A stretch of DNA of 64,000 bases, taken from NCBI GenBank assembly GCA_013399115.1, contig VXAA01005186.1, positions 18,810 to 82,809 of the forward strand, given 5' to 3'. Numbering within the stretch: position 1 is the first letter of the stretch; every line of letters begins with the position of its first letter. The notes under the pieces were generated by a model. That model made no database searches. It saw only the letters and a program-made list of their open reading frames with translations, and was not told the DNA's origin. This DNA is from Anseranas semipalmata (lineage: Eukaryota; Chordata; Aves; Anseriformes; Anseranatidae). The position numbers and the translations under genes are program-made. Of this stretch, positions 40,601 through 55,600 are shown in pieces.

Positions 40601-43600
40601 GATAAATTCTTGTTAGTACTCTGTGAAACTTGAGTCTCCACAAACATAGGTGTGAGCATGGTACTTCGATAACGCCAACTGGAATCAATTACAAAGTCCT
40701 ATAAACACAAAAAGATAAGAGTGGAGATAAGAATAATAAGAGTGGAGGCTTTTTCTCTTCCTTCCCTGAGATAGGATAGCAGAAATGAAAGTATAGTATT
40801 TAAAACATCATCCTATATACAGGGAGAGAACTTGGATATTTAGAAAACAAACAACAAAAAAAACAAACAAAAAACCTCCCCATAGCTCAGCAAAAAAGCT
40901 CACTAATTTGGACTGGTCTGCTGAGGACTGATTTATAGCTCTTGCACCAGTATTCCTGCTTCTTCACAATTTTTCTCCAGCTTGCGCTGCCTTTCCCTAC
41001 TACCCTTCCCCCCATCCCCACCCCAACCATTTTTTATTTTATTTATTTTTTAAGTATTTCACTACTCTACAAATCAGCTATACCTGTACATGTAATTAAA
41101 TCTTTGTTTTTTTTGAGAAGAAAGCAAAATTACTCCCCCCACAAAATCACACTTTGATACCGTGCATAACCAAGCACTGTTACAGATGTTAACTATGGAT
41201 TTCAAAACGCATTTTCAATCATCTCCTTCACTACACCATTCTTGTCAAAGCGGTAACTACATTCAGGATTGGAATTTGTCACATGGTTGCACTCAGGATA
41301 ACACATTACTATTCACCTGAAATTTGCATTCAGATAGTGGATGCTCAAACATTTTTCTGGAATAATCCGGGCTTTTGCTGGTCATTTCAAGCAGAAAATT
41401 TGTGATTAGACTCAAGTACTGTGTTTCAATCTTGGTAGAATATAAAGAACTTAACAATGCCAGCATGCGATCAAGAATATTTGCAGGTAACCTTGTCTCA
41501 TCACTCCAAAAATTCCTAACAATTAATCTGTAACAATAAAGAATGAAGTTATTATTTGCTATCTGCAAACAGAAAATACAATGCTATCAAAAAGGTCAAT
41601 TTTAAATAAAACAATATGATAACAATGTCTTCAGAGAAACCTTTCATGCCACAGACCTTCCATTGAAATTACATAGATTTCCACATTCGTCTACCATGCT
41701 CTATGGCATTTAACTGATATTATAAAGGTTTACTCTGAAAAAAATATTTATATTAAGTTTTTTTTCTCTGAAGAAGTGCTATAGGTAGATAAGCACAGAG
41801 ATCTCCCGTCTACTACTTCACCAAAAAATTTAAAAAAATTCAACATCCTCCAACACCGAATCTATTTTTTGTATGTCTGTGTATAGTGAGGGCCTTATTC
41901 AAAAACTTTAGAACATTAACACAGAATTAGGTCTAACGTACTGAAACAACTTCTCCATGGCTTAAAGCTCTCTGTTTCACTTAAATTTGGTGAGACACTA
42001 CAGGACACAATTTTATAAATTAACTTATTGAAAGAAAAGGAAATAATGTTATCTCATTTATATTAACGTTATCTCTTTTATATTAAAAATACTTAAAAAA
42101 CCTCTAGGGATCAAATCTTATATATACAAAGAAAGAGCGATTTAAGGATTCATTACTTCAGACAGTAATCACAACACTGTTTACTCACTGCAGTTCAGCA
42201 TTCTCATCGATTAGTCCTTGAAGCAGGATATCTTTTGCCAGTTTGAGTATTTCCTGAGAATCACCATCTGCTTGGCTTTCTGGATCACTGAGGTTAGGAG
42301 AGAAATGTCTCTTAATGATTTCTCTCTAATAAGCCGTTAAAAAATAAGACGATAAAGATGGTAGGAGAAAAGGAGGAACCTGCCCCTCTCAAAAAAAAAA
42401 AAAATTCTTAATTTGGCATAAGTTTTTTTTTCATAACACAAGGTCTTTATTCCCCCAAATGGCTCATCTCTCCACTACTTAGAAAAATAAAAATCAGAAA
42501 GCTAAATAATAAGCCGTGAGGTTTTTACTATAAAGGCCCAGCAGAAGTAATGCTGAGTTTGCAAGGTTAAAATTGACAAAAAAAAAAAAAANNNNNNNNN
42601 NNNNNNNNAAAAAAAAAAAAGCAGTGGTACCTTTTCAAAGTGACATTGCAGTAAAAACTGCCTGTACTTTTTCTTCACCATAATTATGCATTTATATAGT
42701 AAATAGTTATCTTGGGCAAAAACATACAACAGAACCCAGCTATGTTAGATGATAGAACAGCAACTTACTTAGAGAACAGTCATACACTGTTTTACAAGTC
42801 AGACAGAAAGAACATCTTTATACCATCCAATTGAACAGATCCAGATCATGCTAAAGTGCCTTAATACACCTACCTACAAGCAAATTTCTATGGTGTACAG
42901 TCCTTATTACAGTTATAAACTCTGGCAACAGGAAAAAAAAAAAAAGTGGGAGCATCAGAGCTAAGACCTCTTATGCCATTATGCTGTGGTGATGCAGCAT
43001 CCTAGTTCTTGGCTAAAGTTCAGGTCCAAGTCTTTGTCCCTTAGTTTAAATGATAAAGCTGCCACCAAAGGCCTGAGCTACCAAGGCAACCCACAGGACC
43101 TATTCATCCAAGAATTGGAAAATCCCACACCAAGAGACATAGAAGATAGTGTTACAAGCACTTTCACTCTGCTTATGACAAACCACTGAAAGACAACATC
43201 TGCAGTGAATATATACCTGTAATTATCATAAATCCACATCAGAATATCATACATGGACCGTCGACATATTACAGAAGGGTGAGAAATGAACCCTGTCACT
43301 CCAGGAAGAAGTTCTTTAAGTTCTGGTGGTTTTAGCTTTGACAGCATCTTGTATACTATATCCAAACAAACCCTTTGCCTTTCATCATCCCTATATATGA
43401 GAAAGAAAGAGAAAAGAAAAATAGTTAAGTTGTTTTTCCTCTTCATTGCTACACCCAGAACCAGATGATCAGCTTAGTTTTTAAACAATAGTATTTCCTT
43501 TCACGTAAACGGCTTTAGGCAAATACTTTTCAGTTCAACCTAAAAGTAAGAATATAACTAAATCAATACATATTAAAAATGAAATTCACATCCCATCCCA

Positions 43601-46600
43601 GTGAATATGAGCTGGTATTTCACCTTAATGCTCCGTAGGGGTTTATGTTTGTTTTTCACAGTGAGCTAACTATCTTATACTTAACACCCAGATTCCATTT
43701 GCTGAAATTAGGAGAGCAATGACCAAAAAACGAACATGAACTGTAAATGCAGCTGGAGTGTAAAATTTTTGTGGCCACCACAGAACATGTCATCAAGAAG
43801 CTTAGACTATGTATCCACATTTGTTACCATCTGACCACTTACCTATGATTCATGATCTGGATGAAGTCTTTACTCTTTAACTGCAAGTAGAGATCAGGTA
43901 TTTCCTCTGCTCGGCACATTATTACTTCCAGGCAGTAGGTTTTCATCACACCATGAAGCTTCGGTATCAAAAAGAATACTGCATTCATAAACCTTAACAT
44001 GACCATGAAGAAAAGTATGTTATTTTCTATTATTCCTCTACGTCTACAATGAACGTACCGTGTAAACCATGACATACCTGTCAGCAAGAGGAGGAAAATT
44101 CTTAACTACTTTACTCAAGCATATTATAAACTTATCCTGTTGGGTGTTCTGATGATGTTTTAATTGTTTTATGATGCAATCATAAGCTTGATCTTCAAGT
44201 ATCTGAGAATTAGAAAGACAGTATGACAAGCATAGCCATGAAACTCATAATCGCCTTAATGACACATAGTATTGCTGCTGTACTGTTTGTTTCTAATGCA
44301 TTTTGCTAGGTAAGATTCGCCTGTCTCATCTTGACATTCATGGTGCTTCATGCCTGCTGAATATGATTGCCTGGTTTAAAAATACTTTTCTGAGCTTGCT
44401 TTGAGTGGTTTGGAACCAACACCTTAACTTCAAAATACAAGTTGCTTAGCATGCTTACATAAATAGTAACTATTCAGTATGGCAGATTTCCAACTAGTAA
44501 AGTGTTGGAAGTGTTTATGGACAGGTTGGACGGGGCTTTGAGCAACATGGCCTAGTGGAAGGTGTCCCTGCCCATGGCAGGGAGGCTGGAATTAGATGAT
44601 CTTGAAGGTTCTTTCCAACCCAAACCATTCTATGATTTTATGATTTTATGAATGTAAAAAAGACATTTTTACTGAAGACATTTAGTGAACGAATCAGCAA
44701 TCTTCACTAAATGCCAAAGAAATAAGCTTTGTGTAGGATAAAATATTTCTTTGCTAATTTATTCAAAATACTGCTTTTAATGGAACTTGGAAAACTATAG
44801 AAGAAAAGACTGCAGGAATTCCATTTATGAAATATGTGCTAAAAACTGTAAAGAAAACCAAACAGAATGCAATTAAGTGGGGAGAGATGTGAGAATATTC
44901 TGCAAGATCAGACTAATAGTCCACTTAGCCAATATCTTGGTATTTTTGTAGCAGCAGATGCGGAATGATATTTAGGGGTAGCCCATGAGCCTGGCTGCAT
45001 TCTGGCTTTTTCTTTTTGTCTCATACACCCCAACATGCATCTATCATTAGATTATGGATCTTAGACTGTACATTGTTGTCTATTGTTTTTAGAACCTGTT
45101 CATGGATTTTTTGTGCATAAATTTGTCCCCATTTCTCTTTGAACCTGCCGATGCTACTTACCTCCAGAACCTACTGTAGTAACTAACTGTAGTTAGTTAG
45201 TAACTAAAACTAAAGTAACTACTGTAGTAACTAACTCCTGTGTAAAGAGATATTTCTAGTATCTGTCTCGAATTGAATTCTATGAACATCAAACACTATC
45301 CCCTGGCTCTAGTACTGTAAGTTTTGGTGAACAACAGTTTTGCATTCACTTCATCCACTGTGTAGAAAATAAGAGGATTCATTATCCACATGTGCCACAA
45401 CAAGTGCTAAAAACTGAAGACAATAGCTTTGAATTTACATCAAAACTTGCAAGTTACTAAACATCCTTAGATATTCAAGAGGTAGCCCCAAACCTCTCAA
45501 CTTGCAATTTCAAAACAAAATGAACAAAAACAACCACCACAAACACCCACAAAACATTGAAGTGTACCAAGTCAGTGTTGCCAGTTGGCTGAAGCTGAAC
45601 AAAGCCCATTTACTGCAAGCTCCAAAAGAGCCAGGCAGAATCTCTGCACTTAGTCTGGTCTAAACCTTTCTTCTTCTTAATAGTTTAAACCTTTAACTTA
45701 ATCTGTTGGACAAAGACTCTTGAGTTTTAAATACATTTATTTTTTGAGCTGAATTGAGTAGTCATATAAAAGATGTACACAGAATGAAGCCAGGAATGGT
45801 CACACACCTAATACAGTTACTTACATTTTCTCTCTCTGCAATGTATTGAAGAGCAAGTCCCAACACTTCTGCTGCAGCTGCATAAACTTCTTTATACCTT
45901 AATAAGCCCATGTTACTGGTCAAAGCCTGAAAATACCTAACACAAAAAGTAGATCTGCTGTAAGCCACCACTCCAGCATTCAATTTTACACTGAAACAAA
46001 AAACTCACCTGAGCTGCCTAGGGGCACAGCAACTGCTTTTAGTTCAATATAGTGCAATATGGATTTCTACCTACAGTGTCTCAAATCCCTGTTTTGGCAA
46101 TTCCTGACTCTGCTAATTCCCAAGAAACTGCAATCCAGGGGGGCCCACTGTAGGAAAGCCTACATTGTTCTCACTATTTTCCAAAATGAATTACCTCTGC
46201 AGTTTGCAGATGAAAAAGCATTACATGGTGACAGGCTGTAGCAAAGGGATGATGGGACAAAAGTTTCCAACAAATGAACAAAAAACTCCAATACTTTATG
46301 CTGACGAGTTGGGTTTACTCTGTGTCTTCAGGTTTTATGAAAATTCCTTCTCCAAAAAGTTGTATTTCTCACCTGACACGATCTATTTCGCACTTCGGGT
46401 CAAAGGGAGCTAAATTGTTAGCGAGAACAATTCCCAGCAGCTGAATTCCCACTGAGTTGTCCTTTGTATCAGGATTTCCACTAGAAAACTTTTCATATAT
46501 TAAACTGTTGGATAAAAACATAAAAGTAATGGTATAAATGATAAACCCAAAATATACACACCATAAATCACTCTGTTTCTGTATATGTGTATATACACAC

Positions 46601-49600
46601 ACACACACCCCCATCAAAAGCAGTAGAAAACACATCCATATATGCATGTACATTCCCATCAAAAACAGTAGAAAGCATATATCAAGAAAAAATTAATCAG
46701 CTTCAGGGAAGAACTCTTCGCAAATTAAAATTCTAAAATGAGATTGTAAGCCCACAAAAATTCTCTGCAACAAGTTCAGAAGCACAGCAGATCACAAAAC
46801 TCTTACTAAGAATGCACTAATATTCAGTGATAACAGTATTTCAAACAAAAAAATCTTTGCAAAGATTACAACAGCAACAACAGAAGCAAGAGTAATTCTC
46901 TGTATGTTCTCTCTGACTTTGCCACTGTTTTACAAATCAAGTTGCAATCTGAGAGTTCAGTTCTGAAGTTTTACTGTCAGTTCCAGGGACAAAAAGTTTA
47001 CTACTGCAGCTGAATTTACCTCATCATTCCCTTCGATATGTTAATTTATACTCTTGAAATATTGACAAAAGAAAGTTCTAAATTACTTACCTGTAAGGTA
47101 TGGAGAGACAGTTCTTCCAACACTCTATAACCGTCTTTATGATTTCCAGATTGTGTCTGAACACAGCTCTTTTTTGGTGAAAAGCATTCTTCATCAAGAA
47201 TTCAAGCAATCTGTTAGCTAAAATCTCATCCTTAATATTTCCCTACAATGAATGGGAACAAAAATAAACATAGTGACTCCATCATAAAAACATACGTTCT
47301 GCTTTTTGAAAGCACGTGAAGTAAATAAGCTATTTTTGATGTTAATATCCAAAAGAAACAGCGGACCGATGTTTTTATGCACTTGTAATAATTTTCTACA
47401 ATCTCATTCATTCCTTCCTTATTAAAAAATTATTAGAATAATAAAAATGAATTTCACATTTTCTTACTTTGGGAGTGCTTACACTTGTCCAGGAAAGAAC
47501 AGTAACTGCTATTTCCACTACCATGTAATGAATCCCTTCACCACCATTATTCCCAGAAACGACAAGCTGCAGCAACGGACCAAGCCACTGCTTTGCGTAA
47601 GGTCGGAAAACCTATGGAAAAGTGGGACAATCAGGGATCAAATACAGATCACCCAACTACTCTATAACCTGTTCAATAATTATTACGAGTGAGACTGCTA
47701 AATCAACTTCTTAGTACTTTGTTTAACCTAGTCTGAATTGATAACCACAAAAACTTTAAAATAACTTTAAAATGAAAGGTATCCAGAACCACGTTCCTCA
47801 CTTCTGCTTAGAATCCTTCACACAAATTTTCACATCAAGTTATAATTATTTCAGTAGAGCCCCCCATAATATAGATCTATAAGAGCTTTTCATGAAGAAA
47901 ATCAGTCGCTATAGAATTTGAAAGAGTATGCCATTCATCTACCCTTCCAAATCTCCATTTCAGACAGCTTTACCAAGAAAGCATCAGTAAGTGGATGTTA
48001 AAGCTTCCTGAATTATTTCTGAAGTTCAGCCTTTTTTATTTTAGATTTGGAATATTTCAAACAAACATTATACCTTAAAATTACTGTCTAAAACAGGATA
48101 AGAATGAGAGTTAGAAAACGGTTCTTCACAGACAAAGACACATTATGTTATCTTACATTTTTCTGCAACTAGAACACCATTAGCTCTAAGTGTTTCCAGA
48201 AGACTTATCTGTGGCCATTAAAAAACATTGTATTTGCTCCTGCAAAGATGTCAAACAATCACCCATACCTCTTGCACAGCATTGATCAATTACTCATATT
48301 TACAGAAGACATATTGTGGACACACTCTACTTCTAAAAATCTCTTTTGAAGAAAAAGTGATTCTATTACACTGAAAATACTGACACTATCTGGAATCTGG
48401 GGCTTTGAATGCGTTCCCTTTTATCACGACAAACTACTAAATTTGAACCTCCCAGAAGTCTCAGCTGGTGAAATATTTTACCACACAAGAGCTATACAGT
48501 TGATGTTATAATACAACCTATTGCATTAATAGAAAAAAAAAACTGAAAAAAAAATTACTCACATCCTCAGCATTAACAATAAGTTTTGCTATGAAGAGGC
48601 GAATATTTAGTGGTACTGATGGGTTTTCTAATTTACCATGCAGAAATTTCATCCAAAGAGGAAGGTCTACTGGAACTGTCCCCTGAAATTTAAAGGAGAT
48701 GAGCAAGAATCAATACAACTCTTGAATTTAACAGATTTACCAAGCCAAAAAAAACACCAGCTTGAGCCACACGGGTCTCGTTATAATATGAAGGAATTTA
48801 ATCATGACTCCCCCCACCCCCTTTTTTTTTTGTGTGTGTGTGTTACAATTAGTGAAACAATGCCAACTTTTTGGTTAATACTGGCCTCCTCCACTTTGGG
48901 TGTGATCTGGTTCCTCTGCATATGTTTAATCAGAGTGGTCATAGATGCCATACATTCATGTTGGTTGAGTTCATCCATTTCCAGTTCCATCTCATCATTT
49001 AAAACCATATATTCTGAGGTCTCCTGAAAAAAATGTTACTACGATTAATAACAAGACTACACTTTCTTTTAAATTATGATAACATCAGAATGAGTCATGG
49101 CATTATCTGTGTTTAGGAATAAATCAGATGTGTTGTTCAAACAACCACCTCACAAATAAATGTATCAGTTGTGCATAGCATTCACTTTGTGCCAATGGAC
49201 ATCAACTTCATGTTGTTCTGACTTTACTACCTGCTAGTATAGGTGTAGCATCTGCTGGAAGGAGAAAGAGTTAGCTGAAGCTCATGGAAATGATTTTGTT
49301 TCATAGCTGAAAGAATGTGTTAATGCCTCCTGAAATTGGAAAGTCTTATCTGTATGGATGTGTCTTTTCACACTAGAAACCACAGCAGCTCTTTTGATAC
49401 ACAGAGAGAATCACAAAAGAATATTTGTTACATTTAGAAATAACATTATTACACAAAGCAGACACACAGTGCAATTCTGGTTAATGTCACTGCAGATAAA
49501 GTACCTCCTTGCTCCAAAACATGGAAACAGTTTATCTTTTCCAATGTTAACAGTTATTTTAACAGATTTCATCTTCAGTAACTATCATACTGTTACAAGC

Positions 49601-52600
49601 TTTCTCTCTGTTTAATTGCAAATATCTATCCTATCAGTATTACTTCTGATGACACATCTCTTGACTCCAGCAGGACCACAACTTAAAGACTTTGAAGAAC
49701 ATCAACTAGTATTTTCCAAGAGCAACAGTTAAAGACAAGGTGGCACAACAGAGATACAAAAATAATATTGTGTTTGATCATTTATACTATGCATTTGAAT
49801 CAGCCAGCTTGGTTAAGTGTCTTTGAAGACCAAAAGAAGAGGGCAATGAGGAAACCAGGTGCCTAACAGCAAAACACCACCATCACAGGACACTTCTGAG
49901 TGCACATGAAGTCAAAAGCCATCTTTTTACAACTCATGTTGCTTGCATCACTCAGCTTAGAAAACCATAGTAGTGCACTGCTTTTCTCCAGCTTACAGTG
50001 CAGAGAAAATGAGAGAGAAGTAGAAAACCAACCAACGGAACACAGCTCGAGTCCCCTCCCTCATTTTCTGGAGGAACCCATCCTCAAGCAGAACAGGAGA
50101 CTAGTCCTTTAACCTTAGGCACCTTTAAAATTTATCACAGGGAGGGTTTTTCTAAGTGACTGACTTTTCTTTGTCGTTTGATACGTTCACTAGCAACAGT
50201 TGAAGAATACATTCAGTAAGACTAGCAACAAATAAGCCTTGCCATTTAATTTAATTTTATATTTCTAAGCCTGGAAATATTTGAGCATCACTACTGACAG
50301 GCAAAGCAAACCTTCTCCTCGAATTTCAGATTTTCAGCCATTATATAGATGACTTTAGAGAGCAGCTGTACTCCACTTTATTGTCAGGGAACCTTTTGTA
50401 TTTCTCAGCATGATACACCAAAGAAATTTCTATTTCTCAACCCCAGTAAATACATGCAATTGCTAAAAAGCATAAAATTTCTTCCACAGCACGTAAGTTG
50501 CTAAATTACCTTTCTCCTGAAACGAGCACTGCTAGCTGCAACATCCTGGGAACTATAAGAAAAACCTTGGACTCCGGTAGAAAAATCAAACTGACTCATT
50601 TCCTCACTCAAACTGCTATCCATCATGTATGATGCAGAAGCTAAATACTTGGGTTCATCTAAATAGAAAAAAAGAATAGACCATTAATCAAGGTAATTAC
50701 GAACAAACAAGCCTTTATTGACCACTGAAACTTGAGGGTGGATGGAAATTTGTTGTATGACAAAGTACAGTGAATGCTTTTATGTGCTCCTGATACTGTA
50801 AAGCCAATTAGCAACACATCAATAAACAGTGTATGAAAGGTAAGATGGCAATTTTTTCATAGTCATAAATAAATTCCATACCCTGATCTCCATTTCCAGC
50901 CTCCCTGGCTTCCTTTCTAATGGCAATGTATCGCTTCTTCCTTTCCAGAGGCACCTAAACAACAGCAAGAAATAGTTTCAAAATCTAATCCTTTTTTTTT
51001 TTTTATTTACTGTGCAACTATTCAAAACTGGCAAAAATGATCAAAATCATATAACAACACATGGAAGTTTCATATTACAAGTACTGATTATTAATGCTAC
51101 AGAGTAACAGCTAAATCACTTATTTCTGCTGCCATTCAATACCAGAGTAGGTGTGCTAAAACATATATTAAAGTTATATGTACCACAAGTGTGTTCCGAA
51201 TGTCAAGTCTGGATTTTCTTCAGAAAAAGGTACTTTAAAACATCAGCAGAGTACTCTGTTTTTTGCTCACTATAGAATTCTTTCTTTGGATGTGACAAGT
51301 AACCAGTTCTACAGTGACTATACTGTTAAAGACACTTTTTACTTGGAGACACTAAAACCCAGAACTTCCACTCACCTCGATTTCTATGGGAAACGTATAC
51401 TGGCGCTTCAAATCTATCAAGTTTTCAAAAATCAGCAAGTTCTGCAAACCAAGGAATATTTGGAAATACCAAAATTATAATGCTGCACTCAATAACAATT
51501 ACTCTAAGAAGTATTTTATTTCTTCTTATAATACAACAGTTCAAAGTATGGTGTAGAAAATATGGCAAGTTTTCTCTTTGATCAACATTTAAGTAGTTGA
51601 ATAGCAAAATTTTCTTAAGAATTCAAAGCACTGGCAATGCACTCTGTAAAAAGAGTCTCTCTTATTCAAGTATATTCCAAGCACTGGAGAAGTTAAATAA
51701 CAGGTGTTTTCTTGGATATGAGAAAATTCATTGAGAGTTGAGAGAAAACAGGGTAGATGTATCGCTACTTCACCCACTCCCAAGCAGATGGTAAAGCCTT
51801 CATCACCAATTCAAATGACAAAGGATGCAAGTCAGTCAGCTACTACTCTTATTGCCTCACTATATAATTGCATGTCATTCAGGTTTGATTCTTTGATTTA
51901 TTGCTATCAAGTAAAATCACTTAGTGTTTCATGCTCTGTAAACCTAACCGCAACAATAACTTCTCACCTTTTCTGTTTTTTCTGTAAAAAGAAAGCCTTG
52001 ATAAAATTTACTTTCAGTGAAGACACAACTAATAACAGCAATAGCACAATTATATGCTGCACAATGATACTGTCTTCTCTTCTCCAACAACTGACTCTCT
52101 CCTGCCATGTTTTCTGTAAATGCATCATAGCATGACCTGAAAATAAAAACACACAAAAACGGGCAAGTAAAGACCATCAGAAATCTTTTTTTTTTTTCTT
52201 CTCTTTAAGAAGGACAGGAAAGGTCCCCCAGCCAAAGACAGAATCAACAGAATTTCAAAAAATGTTTATTATTAAAGCAGTATCAGCATTAAATCATCTC
52301 AGGCTTTTATTCAAGTTCTCAGCAGGTATACTGCTCTGAAATGGAACCACTCAGCAATGACAAAGACAACTTTTGCTGGTATTTACACAGCCATCCTTAA
52401 TGTGAGGGATACATTAAGATGCTTTCATAGAAGATGGAGATGCATTTCAACCTATGCACAGATATGTCCTGTGGTCCTTTTCCCAGCAACTTATCAATAG
52501 ACATATTGGGCATGCTAAGCTATACTACAGATTAGCCAGAGAAAAGCAATTTTTATAGGTCTTCTGCTCATAGCCTTTCATAGGTCTTATACAAATCATA

Positions 52601-55600
52601 GCCAAAAAAATATTTGAAGTCCCCATAGGACATAATATTGTAAAATTAAAAAAAAATAAATCAGGCGTATTATATATTTTTCAGAATATTAAACATACTA
52701 AATAGTATTAATTAGTACATATATTCAGTATTAATCTTCTGTCTCCCCTCTGCAGAGCTATTAAACCAAACAACACCTGCTGGATGTGCTGCTATATTGT
52801 GAAATGTAGACGAAAATCCATCCCATCCTCTCACTGATCATATAAATACCCATCTTATGACACAAATATTTATGTACATTATAGTTCTAAGTATACTGAA
52901 GCTGAAATTGTGAAGACAATTTAAAGGCAAAGAACCATACCGAAAAGTAAAAATAAAAGCACAAGCTTAACAAATAGAAAACAACTGGCAAAAAGAGGAT
53001 GCAGAAGTCATCCTGACATAAGATTGAAGTTTACGTTCAAGATCATTTTATCAGTGCAAATTCAATACTGTGTATTCTACTGAAAACCAAAAGCTACATC
53101 ACAGATTATGTTTGCCCTTGAGCAAATCAATTTTCTGCTTTGTATGGCATACTTAAAAAGAGTATCTACTCAAACCTAATCAGAAATTAAAAGGAAATAG
53201 AAATAATAATCTTACCTTATTAGTGCCTTGGTAAGTTCATTTCCTTCTACGCTTACAGAGCCACGGTAAGCTTGGTTAATTTTAGAGTCCTTGGAGTAAA
53301 CATCCTCTTTTGAAAGACGTACATACATCACTTCCAGCAGCTTGTAATACCCCATTTTCTTGGTGACTTGTGTATCAAAAATACTTTCATTGGACTGCAA
53401 AGAAATAAGCAAAGCCTCGGAAAGAGGTTTCCTAGATTTTGTCCTTGCTAAATAAATAGCTCTATGGTTACTCTAGTTGCTGCTAAATAGCACAAGCTTA
53501 CTTCTACCTTCTAGAACAGAGATTCTGAGTTCCTGTGTAATGCAGTTATTAAAACTATGTTGATCTGCTTATCAGGTAAACTGTCTTAACTCCAATTGGC
53601 TAAATCATTAGAGTGATATTGGAGTAACGTATGCAGAATACCAAATAATGTCTCAGACTCAGACACCTTAAGCAAAACACACAGCTGTAAAAGCAATACA
53701 AGGAGACAAATATGCTTGGGTTTGAAAGGAATCTGTCAGTTTGAATTGTCTGTTGAGAAAGGACAGCAATTTGTGCAACCTGAAGATACATGAAGTTCCT
53801 TAGCCCAAAAGGATCTGAAAACACAGAACATCCATCCCCATGAATACCAGGATGGATTACTTTTTAAACAAAGTAAACATTAATAAAGAAAGATAAAAAA
53901 CAAACGTAACTGATAAAAGCCAAAATAAGACATTGTGCCACTACTACCACCGCTTCATAAATATACCTGTCACCACACTGGGTATTATTCATGGGTTTCT
54001 TTATGCATCTCACTTTGTTGCCAACATTTACAGCAAAATAAAGTGTGTGTGTTCACATAAGTCTTTTATTTTTAATGATTACTATTAACTTTGGATAATT
54101 TTAGCATTTTTGTTTGTGCTGCTGCCCTTAAACAGATGCATCAGCAAAACAGAGGGAGGGGAGAACTGCAGCAAGAGTAGACACCTCCACTGACAACAAA
54201 ATCATTGCATATAAACAAGTTGGAGGACAGGCTGTACATGCAGAAAGGAAGGTCTGTGCTCCTAATCACTTGCTGAAGGATCTTTGCAATGATAAGAAGA
54301 TAGATGTGTTTCTTTCTCTAGAAGTACAGCATCTAATTTAAGAGGTCTCGTAAGTCTCTCTTACAAAGGCTACAATTTTATATGCCTTTTATAATTCAAA
54401 CTTAGAATGGGTTTTGACAGAACCTCAGACCTCTTTTTTTATATACGATATTACAACTTCAATTTTTATATACAGTAGATATGCGAACATACATTAACTT
54501 CAAAGCAACGGTATGTAGGGGAATAAAGAAAAGCTTCCCACCAATAATCAAACCATCTGATCAGCATAAACTTCTGCTCCAAGATACAGACAACTGGAAA
54601 AATGGAAAGCAAATGGTTTCAATTATAGTGTTTCACTCAAAGTTAAGCAAAATCTATGTAGTGACACCAACCTTTTAGTAGACATTCCCCAAACGTTTAT
54701 TTATTTTTAGAAGTTCATACCTTTGTAAACCTGGAATTAAGTGTATCCATAGCCTGCACTATGATGTTGCCAAAGAATTCTCTCAGTGCATCCAAGCTGC
54801 AGTGAGACAAGAGAGTGAGGAGGGAGCGATCCACAAAAGCTTGACGGATAGTATTTGAAAGGAGGTCTTTACTCTGGAACATTTTGTGAACAGTGTCCAG
54901 CAGTACCACTTGTTTGTCAGTGCTGCTCCTAAACAAGATAAAAATCTCAAGATGAAAACTCTTTTATCAGACTCCACCTACATTTTAGAACTCCCTATCA
55001 TTGCTTTTTTTATTGTCTGCGTTGGGTTATTATCCTACAAGACATGCAAGATCAGGTGGCATTGCCACTTATTGTGGAACTCTCTAAAGAAAATACCAGC
55101 TTCAAGTTTGCCACTTGTTGCAGAGCTAGTTTGTACACCTCTACTGCTTAATCCAAAAGCAGCCACTAGCTTTGTCAGTCCCTTCGTCAATGGACATCCT
55201 AAAACGCATCTGGTACACGTTAAGAGTGGGGGCAAACAGGAAAGAAAAAAAAAAAAAAAAGAGGAGACTTGATGGTTATCAAGTCCTTCTGTGGTGTATC
55301 AAGTGCTCCACAGCTACGTGAACCATTGTACTGAACAACTTTATAAAAGCTATAACTTCAAAAATGGGATTTGGACATAAGATACATGACTTCATCTAGG
55401 AAACAGCATGCTCCAGAACAGTTATTACTTTATAGCCCATCATGAATTTGAATGTTTGATTTCCAGATGGAGACAGTGTTTTTTTGTCAACAATTTACCT
55501 TTCTGGATACAGTACTTTCAAACGATTTCTTCAAAGTAATTCACCGTCAATTTAAGTGCTACTTATTTAAGTGACCACCATGGTTATACAGTGATAGCAA

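Larger units (their letters stand above)
44203..45824 (-). other. PRKDC: PRKDC intron, 1.6 kb, contains a CR1 fragment
   Basis: The intron between exons 21 and 22, with the plus-strand CR1 tail at 44,500-44,651 and the gtaactaact repeat cluster near 45,200. Confidence 0.85.

Noticed and set aside
42288..42325. Longer version of exon 25 beginning REIIKRHF
   Set aside because: Human goes directly from DNYR to DPESE. The shorter edge has a strong pyrimidine tract and fits the phase.
45927..45936. Shorter exon 21 starting at ALTSN
   Set aside because: It gives phase 0, but exon 20 ends with two leftover bases. Human also has YFQAL here.
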